Source: Mesorhizobium shangrilense
GTDB taxonomy: Bacteria > Pseudomonadota > Alphaproteobacteria > Rhizobiales > Rhizobiaceae
Assembly (NCBI RefSeq): GCF_040537815.1
Contig: NZ_JBEWSZ010000001.1
Span: 3,844,001 to 3,908,000 of the forward strand
DNA length: 64,000 nt
Reading direction: 5' to 3'
Part shown: piece by piece, positions 57,640 to 64,000 of the stretch
Numbering within the stretch: position 1 is the stretch's first letter
Layout: each line of letters opens with the position of its first letter
The notes under the pieces: model-generated
What the model saw: only the letters and a program-made list of their open reading frames with translations
Databases searched by the model: none
What the model was told of the DNA's origin: nothing
Program-made: the position numbers and the translations under genes

Positions 57640-59239
57640 GCTCCAGGGCATTTCGGCCTCGGCCGGCTATGCCGAGGGGCCGTTGTTCAACCTCGACGGG
57701 ATCGCATCGCCCTATGCCGGCAAGGCAACCGCCGCTGACGAGAAAGCAGCGCTCGAAACCGCGATCGGCATTGCAACGGCTCGTCTCACTGCCTTGATCG
57801 AAACGGCCGACAGCGACGCGGCCGGCATTCTCGAATTCCAGGTCGCCATGCTGGAGGACGACGCATTGAGCAGCCCGGCCTTTGCCGCGATCGCGGCCGG
57901 CCAGCCGGCCGATGCCGCATGGCGACAGGCGCTCGACGCCGAAATCGGCGGATACGAGAGTTCGGAGCAGCATTACTTCCGGGCGCGCGCCGCCGACATC
58001 CGCGATATCAGGGACCAGGTGCTGCGCGCCTTGACCGCGGACGGCGATATCCAGGCGCCAGCGGGCGCCATCTTCTATGGCGAGGACATCGCGCCGACGC
58101 GTTTTCTCGAAACCGACTGGAGCGGCGGCGGTGGCATCGCTCTGAAGGCCGGCAGCACGGCAAGCCATGTCGCCATGCTGGCGCGCTCGCGTGGCGTGCC
58201 AATGGTGGTTGGGCTTGGGGTGGTCGGGCCTGGGGTGGTTGGGCTTGGCCACTCGTCGGCCAATCCTGCCGGCACAGCGCTGCTCGACGCCGAACATGGC
58301 GGCATCGTGCTTTCTCCCTCCAGGACCGAGATCGATGCCTTTCGCCAATCGTCTCTGTCCTTCGCGGCGCGGCGCGACCGGGCCGGGACGTTCCTGGCGC
58401 GGCCGGCGCTGACGAAAGCCGGCACGGCGGTGCGCGTTCAGGTCAACATCGCCGATCCGTCCGATGTCGACGGCATCGACATTGCGACCTGCGACGGTGT
58501 CGGCCTGATGCGCACCGAATTCCTGTTCGGCAAGACATTGCCGGACGAGGAGACGCAGTATCGCTGTTATCGCAAGGTGCTGGAATGGGCCGGCGAGAAG
58601 CCGGTGACGATCCGCACCGTTGACGCCGGCGGCGACAAGCCGGTGCCCGGTTTCACCGTGGAAGAAAGCAATCCGTTCCTCGGCCTTCGCGGTATCAGGC
58701 TGTCGCTGGCGCGGCCGGAGGTGTTTCGTGTACAAATCCGGGCACTGCTGCGCGCCGCCATCCACGGCAGTCTGAAAGTGATGTTCCCGATGATCGCTGT
58801 TGTGGAGGAATACAGGCAGGCGGCGGTGATGTTCGCCGAGGAGCGGGCCGCGCTCGATGTTCGCGGCATCCCACACAAGATGCCGCCGCTCGGCATCATG
58901 GTCGAGGTGCCTTCGGTGGCGATCATGCCGGAGGCTTTTACCGAAGCAGCCTTCTTTTCGATCGGCTCCAATGACCTCGCCCAATATGTGATGGCGGCGG
59001 CGCGCGACAATGCCACTGTCGCGCATCTCAATTCTGTTCGTCATCCGGCGGTGCTGCGGCTGATCGGCTCGGTCATGGCCTTCGGACGGGAACGCGGGAT
59101 TCCGGTCAGCCTGTGCGGCGATGCCGGTGGCGATCCAGCCTCGATCCCCTCGCTGCTCGAAGCAGGTCTGCGTGATCTGTCCGTCGCGCCGGCTCAACTC
59201 GCCATGGCCAAGGCGGCCATCGCGGACGTTTCGATCTAG
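57623..59239 (+). CDS. PTS enzyme I (PEP-protein phosphotransferase), full length
   Basis: A 538-aa enzyme I. It has the N-terminal HPr-binding and swivel domain with His182 (TASHVAML), and the C-terminal PEP-binding barrel with GLMRTEFLF, Asn/Asp-rich GSNDLAQYVM and the active-site Cys498 in LCGDAGGD. No GAF domain is present, so it is not the nitrogen-type EI-Ntr. It can take phosphate directly from PEP and feed HPr. A 15-base unit is repeated three times (58205-58249), giving VVGLG-VVGPG-VVGLG just after the swivel His region. Confidence 0.93.
   Translation: MPEPLRLQGISASAGYAEGPLFNLDGIASPYAGKATAADEKAALETAIGIATARLTALIETADSDAAGILEFQVAMLEDDALSSPAFAAIAAGQPADAAWRQALDAEIGGYESSEQHYFRARAADIRDIRDQVLRALTADGDIQAPAGAIFYGEDIAPTRFLETDWSGGGGIALKAGSTASHVAMLARSRGVPMVVGLGVVGPGVVGLGHSSANPAGTALLDAEHGGIVLSPSRTEIDAFRQSSLSFAARRDRAGTFLARPALTKAGTAVRVQVNIADPSDVDGIDIATCDGVGLMRTEFLFGKTLPDEETQYRCYRKVLEWAGEKPVTIRTVDAGGDKPVPGFTVEESNPFLGLRGIRLSLARPEVFRVQIRALLRAAIHGSLKVMFPMIAVVEEYRQAAVMFAEERAALDVRGIPHKMPPLGIMVEVPSVAIMPEAFTEAAFFSIGSNDLAQYVMAAARDNATVAHLNSVRHPAVLRLIGSVMAFGRERGIPVSLCGDAGGDPASIPSLLEAGLRDLSVAPAQLAMAKAAIADVSI
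58205..58249 (+). repeat. 15-bp x3 in-frame tandem repeat in enzyme I
   Basis: Three 15-base units (58205-58219, 58220-58234, 58235-58249) of the form GTGGTTGGGCTTGGG encode VVGLG, VVGPG and VVGLG. Family members normally have one copy here, in the strand after His182. The reading frame is kept, so the protein gains ten residues in the phosphohistidine domain. Copies differ at one to three bases. Confidence 0.85.
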
Positions 59240-59241
59240 GC

Positions 59242-59676
59242 ATGGCTGGCATGGTCGACAAGACGCCTGAACCTGGTTCCGAAGAGGCGATCCGCGCCTA
59301 CAAGACGATCCTGTCGCACGTCATCGACCAGCGCCCGTCCGGCATGCGCCAGCGCCTCGCCGACGCGCTGGGCAAACACCGCAGTTTCGTCACGCAGATT
59401 TCGAGCCCCGCCTATTCGATCCCGATTCCGTCAAAACATTTGCCGGCTATTTTTTCAGTCTGCCATTTCAGCCCGGCCGAGCGCGACCAGTTTCTCGCCG
59501 CCTACCACCAGGCGCATCCCGGCAAGATCTCGGTGGCCGCCGGCATGCGCAAGACGCGGCATGTATCACTGATCGTTCCCGATTTCGGCGACGACAAGCA
59601 GAACGCCGCGCTCGACAAAGCGGTGAATGACTTCATCCAGAAGATTACCAGCATCACCGGCAAGGGTGGCAGCTGA
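59242..59676 (+). CDS. small putative HTH protein in the dha operon
   Basis: A 144-aa protein with no family I can name. Residues about 33-75 look like an Xre-like helix-turn-helix (MRQRLADALGKHRSFVTQIS then IPSKHLPAIFSVC), followed by SPAERDQFLAAYHQAHPGK. The C-terminal half (RHVSLIVPDFGDDKQNAALDKAVNDF) is a separate short domain. It starts two bases after the enzyme I stop and 32 bases before dhaK, so it is part of the kinase operon and may regulate it or link it to the phosphorelay. Confidence 0.7.
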   Translation: MAGMVDKTPEPGSEEAIRAYKTILSHVIDQRPSGMRQRLADALGKHRSFVTQISSPAYSIPIPSKHLPAIFSVCHFSPAERDQFLAAYHQAHPGKISVAAGMRKTRHVSLIVPDFGDDKQNAALDKAVNDFIQKITSITGKGGS

Positions 59677-59708
59677 ATATTTCTTGCCGGGTTGTTTGGG
59701 AGGACACC

Positions 59709-60695
59709 ATGAAGAAATTTATGAATTCGGTGGACACGGTGCTGACCGAGAGCCTCGACGGTTTCGTTGCCGCCCATGCCGACATCCTTGTGCTTGGTGA
59801 CGAGCACAAATTCATCCGCCGCAAGAGCTTGCGGTCGGGCAAGGTGGCGCTGATCTCCGGCGGCGGCTCCGGCCACGAGCCGCTGCATGGCGGTTTCGTC
59901 GGCCACGGCATGCTGGATGCCGCCTGCCCCGGCCAGGTGTTCACCTCGCCGACGCCCGACCAGATGCTGGCGGCGGCGGCGGCCGTCAATACCGGCGCCG
60001 GCTGCCTGTTCATCGTCAAGAACTATGAGGGCGACGTCATGAATTTCGACATGGCCGCCGAAATGTCGGAAGGCGTGTTGCAGGTGGTGATCAATGACGA
60101 TGTCGCCGTCGAGAATTCATCCTTTACGACCGGCCGGCGCGGCGTCGCCGGCACGCTGGTGGTGGAAAAAATCGTCGGCGCCGCGGCCGAGCATGGCCTG
60201 GCGCTGGCACCGCTGAAAGCGCTGGGCGACCGCGTCAATGCGGCCACCCGTTCGATGGGTGTGGCGCTGACCAGCGGCACCGTGCCGGCGGCGGGCAAGC
60301 CGACTTTCGACATCGGCGAAGGCGAGATGGAGTTCGGCGTCGGCATCCATGGCGAACCCGGTCGCCGACGCGACACGTTGAAAAGCGCCGATGCGATTGC
60401 CGAGGAAATCTGCGCCGCGATCATCGGCGATCTGGGCGACAAGGCGAAAGGCCCGGCGCTGCTGTTCGTCAACGGTTTTGGCGGCACGCCGCTGATGGAG
60501 CTCTATCTGATGTACAACAGCGCCCGCCGAATTTTCGAGAAGCACGGCGTGACCATAACCCGCTCGCTAGTCGGCTCCTATGTGACCTCGCTCGACATGG
60601 CCGGATGCTCGATCACGTTGACCATCCTTGACGCAGAAACGACCAGCCTGTGGGACGCGCCAGTCCATGCCCCCGCGTTGCGCTGGGGCATGTAG
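59709..60695 (+). CDS. dhaK: dihydroxyacetone kinase subunit DhaK (PTS type)
   Basis: A 328-aa DhaK that binds the ketose covalently at His214 (GVGIHGEPG) and receives phosphate from DhaL-ATP. The N-terminal VDTVLTESLDGF and the glycine-rich SGGGSGHEPLHGG (about 54-66) are typical. Together with dhaL, dhaM, HPr and enzyme I it completes a PEP-driven dihydroxyacetone kinase. It is the last gene of the operon; the 164 bases after it hold nothing recognisable. Confidence 0.94.
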   Translation: MKKFMNSVDTVLTESLDGFVAAHADILVLGDEHKFIRRKSLRSGKVALISGGGSGHEPLHGGFVGHGMLDAACPGQVFTSPTPDQMLAAAAAVNTGAGCLFIVKNYEGDVMNFDMAAEMSEGVLQVVINDDVAVENSSFTTGRRGVAGTLVVEKIVGAAAEHGLALAPLKALGDRVNAATRSMGVALTSGTVPAAGKPTFDIGEGEMEFGVGIHGEPGRRRDTLKSADAIAEEICAAIIGDLGDKAKGPALLFVNGFGGTPLMELYLMYNSARRIFEKHGVTITRSLVGSYVTSLDMAGCSITLTILDAETTSLWDAPVHAPALRWGM

Positions 60696-60865
60696 CATCG
60701 AATATCATTGTCAAACGACGTGAGTTGGGAAGGCCTCGAAATGTCGGGCGCCAGGCTCAACGGTACTGCGGTCAGCCTGCCGGAAGGGACGTATTGGAGA
60801 CAGCTGTGACGCCGGACAATTTCCCTGCCTTGCGTAGCACCGGCGCTTGATAGGCTTTCTTGCTC

Positions 60866-62032
60866 ATGCCATTCCCTTTGCCCAATAACAATCAGTGCAA
60901 ATCAACATATACGTCGCCCACTCGCAAGAGCGGCTCTGGCTTCGGCTCCGCTTTTCTGCAACCCTCTTTCTGGAACACCCCACTCATTGACGAAACTGCC
61001 TGGACAATGCTGCCTCCTCTTTCGCCGACCAACAAAAAGCTGCTGCTGCGCTACGCCGATCCGGAAGCGTTGATCGTTGGCGACAGTACTGATTCGGCCG
61101 ACACCCTGTCGGCCTTGCTGGCCAATGCGGAGTTCCATGGCACCCTGCCCGTCATGCTGCGCAAACTCCGGGAGCGCGGTGACGAGAACTTGCCGAGGGA
61201 CGCGGCGTTGCAGGCGACGTTGCACGGCCTGCGCCAGAAGGCGACGATCATCACCGGCCAATCGATGCTGTTGCAGTACCACGGCGACCGGATCATGAAG
61301 GCGCTCGCCGCCAACGGCATTCCGGCGCGGATCGTCAAGGGACCGGTCTTTGCGCGAAAGCTCTATCGCAATGTCGCCGACAGGCCGTTTACCGACATCG
61401 ACATCCTCGTCGAACCGGCCCGTTTGGCCGACGCCAACCGGACCATCGCGGCATGCGGCTTCGAGCTTGGCGGTGACGAGGCCCAATCCTATGAGCTGCA
61501 GGAATTCAAATGGCTCGAAAAGGAGAATTCGAGCCTGCTGGTCGAATTGCATGGCGACCTCGTGCATGACACCGGCATGCGGCGGCGGCTGTCGCTGGGG
61601 TACCGTGAATTGCGTGCGATCGACGGCGAGGCAAGCGACACGCCAGCAGCGCTGCTGACGATCGCCATCGTCCACGCCGCCGGCGGGCACAAATTCCATC
61701 GGCTGCAGCTTTGCGTCGACGTGCTGCAAGGCGTGCGCGCGCTGCGGTCCCCGGACGCCGAAGCGCGTCTGCTCGATGCTGCCCGCATGACCGGCATCGA
61801 ACTCGAACTGGCGACCGTGCTCAACGTGACCGGCAGGCTGTTCGACGAAAGACGAGCGCTTGAACTCGCCAGCCGGATCAAGCCCGATCTCGGCATCCGC
61901 TTAGCCCAGCGGCTGATCACTGGGAATACGCTGCTGAACGTCAACTCCAGGGACAAGATGCGCTCGCGCCTGCGCCGCGACGCCTTCCGCTGGATCCAGA
62001 GGCTTGCCAAACCCAGGCCGCGCTTCGCCTGA
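60866..62032 (+). CDS. nucleotidyltransferase family protein (NTP_transf_5-like)
   Basis: A 388-aa protein with a nucleotidyltransferase core: IPARIVKGPVFARKLY then RPFTDIDILVEP, where the D-I-D pair binds metal, and a helical C-terminus with several His (VELHGDLVH, IVHAAGGHKFHR). This type (PF14907-like) is often found with lasso-peptide or PqqD-linked genes, which indeed lie convergent just downstream. The start is unsure: ATG 60866 gives a low-complexity N-terminus, ATG 61007 a tidier one. It would transfer a nucleotide to a peptide or sugar. Confidence 0.78.
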   Translation: MPFPLPNNNQCKSTYTSPTRKSGSGFGSAFLQPSFWNTPLIDETAWTMLPPLSPTNKKLLLRYADPEALIVGDSTDSADTLSALLANAEFHGTLPVMLRKLRERGDENLPRDAALQATLHGLRQKATIITGQSMLLQYHGDRIMKALAANGIPARIVKGPVFARKLYRNVADRPFTDIDILVEPARLADANRTIAACGFELGGDEAQSYELQEFKWLEKENSSLLVELHGDLVHDTGMRRRLSLGYRELRAIDGEASDTPAALLTIAIVHAAGGHKFHRLQLCVDVLQGVRALRSPDAEARLLDAARMTGIELELATVLNVTGRLFDERRALELASRIKPDLGIRLAQRLITGNTLLNVNSRDKMRSRLRRDAFRWIQRLAKPRPRFA

Positions 62033-62037
62033 ACGGT

Positions 62038-63027
62038 CTAACCTTGCCCCGCCAACGCAGCCGAGATCAGCGCCGCTGCATCGGCAGGACTGGCGCCTAC
62101 TTCCAACGTGTAGGTCGGAACGGCGGTTACCAGTTTGGCGATCGTCGACAGCCGGCGCTTTTGCAAAGGCAGCAGGCCGGTCATGCCGGTCCTGACATTG
62201 TCCGCCGCCAGCGCCACCATCGCATCGGTTCTGGCCATGGCGACAAGCCGGCTCTGGCTATCCGGCGAACGCGCAAGATGGAGGACGGCAATGACCGGCC
62301 TGATGCTTGAATCCTCGACCCGCACGATCTCGCGCAGGTGTTCCAGCGAAACCGCCTGCTCGCCATTGCTATCCCACAAGGTGCCAAGGCATGGCGAAAC
62401 AAACGGAAGCATCTCGGCGGTTTTCTGGTGGATCTTCACATGGCGCGGCAAGCCCCAGGCGCCCGCTTTCGCCGATGCTCCGGTCACGATCATCGCATCG
62501 TCCGAACAGATGCCGAATCCTTGCGAGGCAAGCGCTAGCGATGTCGTGGTCTTGCCGGTGCCGCTCGGCGCGTGGATCAGCACAATCGCGTCCCGGTCCG
62601 GCATCGTCAACCCAGCGGTGTGAAGCATGTGCTGCCCGCCGGCATCCAGTGCCGCGTCAAGCAGCAGCATCCACGCGGTCCAGGTGATCCTGGTGTCCGG
62701 ACGGACGCGGATTTCAGCCCAGCCTTCGCTGCCATGGATCGAAAGCGTCTGGCTGGGAAAGACCAGATGAATGATCTCGCCGTCCTGGAACATGCGGCAC
62801 GGGCCGTCCTCCGGCACTTCGCCGTCGAAGACGAAAGATCCACCCGGCGTTTCCTGCAGGAGCGCCGTCTCGACAATGCGGACGTGAAAGCCCGGTTCGG
62901 CACAGGCGGCCATGCGCAGACTGCCGAGCATCCTGTCGAAGTCCAGCCAAAGGTCCGGACGCTCGGCCGATATGCCGATGACCTGCCCATTGAGAGCGTA
63001 ACAGGCCTGGACTGACGGCCCGGTCAT
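62038..63027 (-). CDS. HPr kinase-like protein (HprK-related, peptide-cluster type)
   Basis: A 329-aa protein. The C-terminal half is an HprK-like P-loop kinase: Walker A APSGTGKT (153-160), a SDDAMI segment (175-180) for metal, and a GLPRHVKIH stretch. The N-terminal 140 residues do not look like the HprK N-domain. Related kinases in lasso-peptide clusters phosphorylate the peptide C-terminal Ser; others are named HprK-related kinase A of an HPr-rel-A system. The ATG at 63027 overlaps the B2-like stop by four bases. Confidence 0.8.
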   Translation of the reverse strand: MTGPSVQACYALNGQVIGISAERPDLWLDFDRMLGSLRMAACAEPGFHVRIVETALLQETPGGSFVFDGEVPEDGPCRMFQDGEIIHLVFPSQTLSIHGSEGWAEIRVRPDTRITWTAWMLLLDAALDAGGQHMLHTAGLTMPDRDAIVLIHAPSGTGKTTTSLALASQGFGICSDDAMIVTGASAKAGAWGLPRHVKIHQKTAEMLPFVSPCLGTLWDSNGEQAVSLEHLREIVRVEDSSIRPVIAVLHLARSPDSQSRLVAMARTDAMVALAADNVRTGMTGLLPLQKRRLSTIAKLVTAVPTYTLEVGASPADAAALISAALAGQG

Positions 63028-63458
63028 GCCGCGCGCGCCTTTCCCGAATGGGCATGGTGGCGGTAGATTTCCACCATTCCGGGAAGGCTGTCGCTGACCA
63101 CCGGCCTGCCGTCGAGGCAAACCCAGCAATGCGCGGCCATGCGCGGCGCTTGCATCGATTTCGGATCAACGCCGAAGCGCAATTCCGGATCAAAGCCGGC
63201 AAAACGAAGAAACCGGTGCGCAAGCAGACCCTCCCGCAGGCATCTACGGTCACGCATCAGCCACGGACGCCTGACCGCGCGGTTCACCGTTGAAACGATG
63301 TAAGACGATGGCAGGCCCCGGTAGAGGGTCGGCGAACTGAGCGGCGCCCATTTGAGCACGGCCTCGAAACTGCGATTGGCGACCAGCAGCGGCATCAATC
63401 GCGCGCTTGCCCACACATGGCAGCGAAACAGGGCACGCAGGATCGGTCCGTCGGCCAT
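63024..63458 (-). CDS. lasso peptide B2-like protein (transglutaminase-like protease)
   Basis: A 144-aa protein with the papain/transglutaminase-like core of lasso B2 leader proteases: catalytic Cys73 in RRCLREGLLAHRF, His110 in AHCWVCLDG and Asp117. Length and order fit the family. It should cleave a leader peptide delivered by the PqqD-like protein. The ATG at 63458 shares one base with the preceding PqqD stop, and its own stop overlaps the kinase start, so all three are co-translated. Confidence 0.85.
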   Translation of the reverse strand: MADGPILRALFRCHVWASARLMPLLVANRSFEAVLKWAPLSSPTLYRGLPSSYIVSTVNRAVRRPWLMRDRRCLREGLLAHRFLRFAGFDPELRFGVDPKSMQAPRMAAHCWVCLDGRPVVSDSLPGMVEIYRHHAHSGKARAA

Positions 63459-63742
63459 CACGCGCCCGGAGCGGCGAGAATACCTTCCGACAGCAGATCG
63501 CTGGCCAATGCCGCCATGTCCTGGTCGAGCGTGTCCTTGTCGACCTCGAACTCGGCGCTGAGCAAGCCGACGATCTGGTCGAGGCTGCGCGCGCCATCCA
63601 CCTTGTCGAGAAACGCCTCGGTCGTGCCGTTGCAAGTATAGAGCTGGCCGCTGCGCGCCAGCAGCACCACGGCTCCGTCGCCGACGTGCTGGACGGAGGC
63701 GTCGTCCGCCAGCCGCAGAATCGTTTCAGAGGCAACTTCCAT
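63458..63742 (-). CDS. PqqD-like peptide chaperone
   Basis: A 94-aa PqqD-fold protein: a beta-rich N-terminus (VQHVGDGAVVLLARSGQLYT), then NGTTEAFLDKVDGARSLDQI and a helical end. Such RiPP recognition elements bind a leader peptide and present it to tailoring enzymes. The ATG at 63742 begins MEVASETILRLADD; the frame is open upstream to the window edge but that part is not conserved. It is the first gene of the set within the window; the precursor and a cyclase would have to lie beyond 64000. Confidence 0.82.
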   Translation of the reverse strand: MEVASETILRLADDASVQHVGDGAVVLLARSGQLYTCNGTTEAFLDKVDGARSLDQIVGLLSAEFEVDKDTLDQDMAALASDLLSEGILAAPGA

Positions 63743-64000
63743 CACCAACCCCACCCCATGCAGTATCCCTCGAAATGCAGATAGCGCGGCGGTGCCGCGC
63801 TGTCTATCGGCCCGCCGGTGAAGACTGGCCCGCGGGCTCATGCAGTTCTGCATTCCGACTATTTCTTGCCCGGTCGCAAGATTGCCGCCCCCCCAATTGG
63901 CGAACGAATTCGTCCCAGAAATAATCGTCAATCCTGCGTGACCAGCAAGCGGATCGGCCGGCAAGGCCGTTGCCTTCCTTCCCTTAAGTAAGGTAAGGAA
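63743..64000. other. window edge upstream of pqqD-like gene
   Basis: 258 bases with no gene I can support. On the minus strand one frame ends in a TGA at 63928-63930 and could be the tail of a gene lying mostly outside. No short open frame here has the layout of a lasso precursor (leader with Thr at -2, Gly1 core with an acid at 7-9). Confidence 0.4.

Noticed and set aside
62038..63027. HprK-like kinase as the kinase of the nearby HPr
   Set aside because: It lacks the HprK N-terminal domain and is co-translated with PqqD-like and B2-like genes, which points to a peptide substrate; closeness to the HPr gene is probably chance.
63843..63960. A lasso precursor encoded just upstream of the PqqD-like gene (minus strand, GGNLATGQE as core)
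   Set aside because: The preceding residue pattern lacks the conserved Thr at -2, and the frame runs without a stop into the PqqD gene, so it is not an independent small gene.

Overview
This is chromosomal DNA of a rhizobial alphaproteobacterium, most likely Mesorhizobium or a close relative. The evidence is a high-GC, densely packed layout with core genes typical of Rhizobiales (an ActS/ActR redox two-component pair, GlnD beside MurJ, a malic enzyme fused to a phosphotransacetylase-like domain, an Irr-type iron box). Several families of rhizobial palindromic intergenic repeats are also present. I found no rRNA, tRNA, CRISPR array or insertion sequence. The species call is inference.

Layout. 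1-8 kb: a small lipoprotein, a cytosine-deaminase-like amidohydrolase, an ABC exporter, ilvD, a VOC/PhnB-like protein and prfC. 8-19 kb: an FAD oxidoreductase, an amidase, a class II glutamine amidotransferase, a DUF6356-like protein divergent from an Lrp regulator, dut with a HAD phosphatase, a PEP-mutase-like enzyme coupled to a trans-3-hydroxyproline dehydratase, two membrane proteins and an adenosine-kinase-like PfkB kinase. 19-27 kb: an orphan antitoxin-like protein, maeB, mutS, a DUF1348/TetR operon with a clear operator, and an aldo/keto reductase. 27-30 kb: a copper module (P-type ATPase plus DUF305 protein) behind a CueR-type promoter. 30-39 kb: a GT25 glycosyltransferase, glnD, murJ, a small VapB-like gene, trpS, a universal stress protein, and an Nfu Fe-S scaffold behind an Irr-type box. 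39-48.6 kb: an L,D-transpeptidase, a broken MerR copper regulator (hmrR-like), mmcB, nhaA, actR, actS, hrpB carrying a palindromic repeat inside its coding sequence, and a divergent DMT transporter / PIG-L deacetylase pair.

48.8-60.7 kb is the most striking region. It is one long plus-strand operon encoding an ABC importer (binding protein, two permeases, a 68-aa membrane protein, two ATPases), an ATP-type DhaK-DhaL fusion, and a complete PEP-driven dihydroxyacetone kinase. The PEP-driven part is DhaL, a DhaM-type EIIA, HPr, full-length enzyme I, a small putative HTH protein and DhaK. The three domains fused in E. coli DhaM are separate genes here, in the same order. The operon is preceded by three copies of a TTACTAAACA half-site. 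The likely job is uptake and phosphorylation of a short polyol or ketose, but the substrate cannot be read from sequence.

The right edge (60.9-64 kb) carries a nucleotidyltransferase convergent with a tightly coupled PqqD-like / lasso-B2-like / HPr-kinase-like gene set. This looks like part of a RiPP-type peptide-modification system that continues beyond the window.
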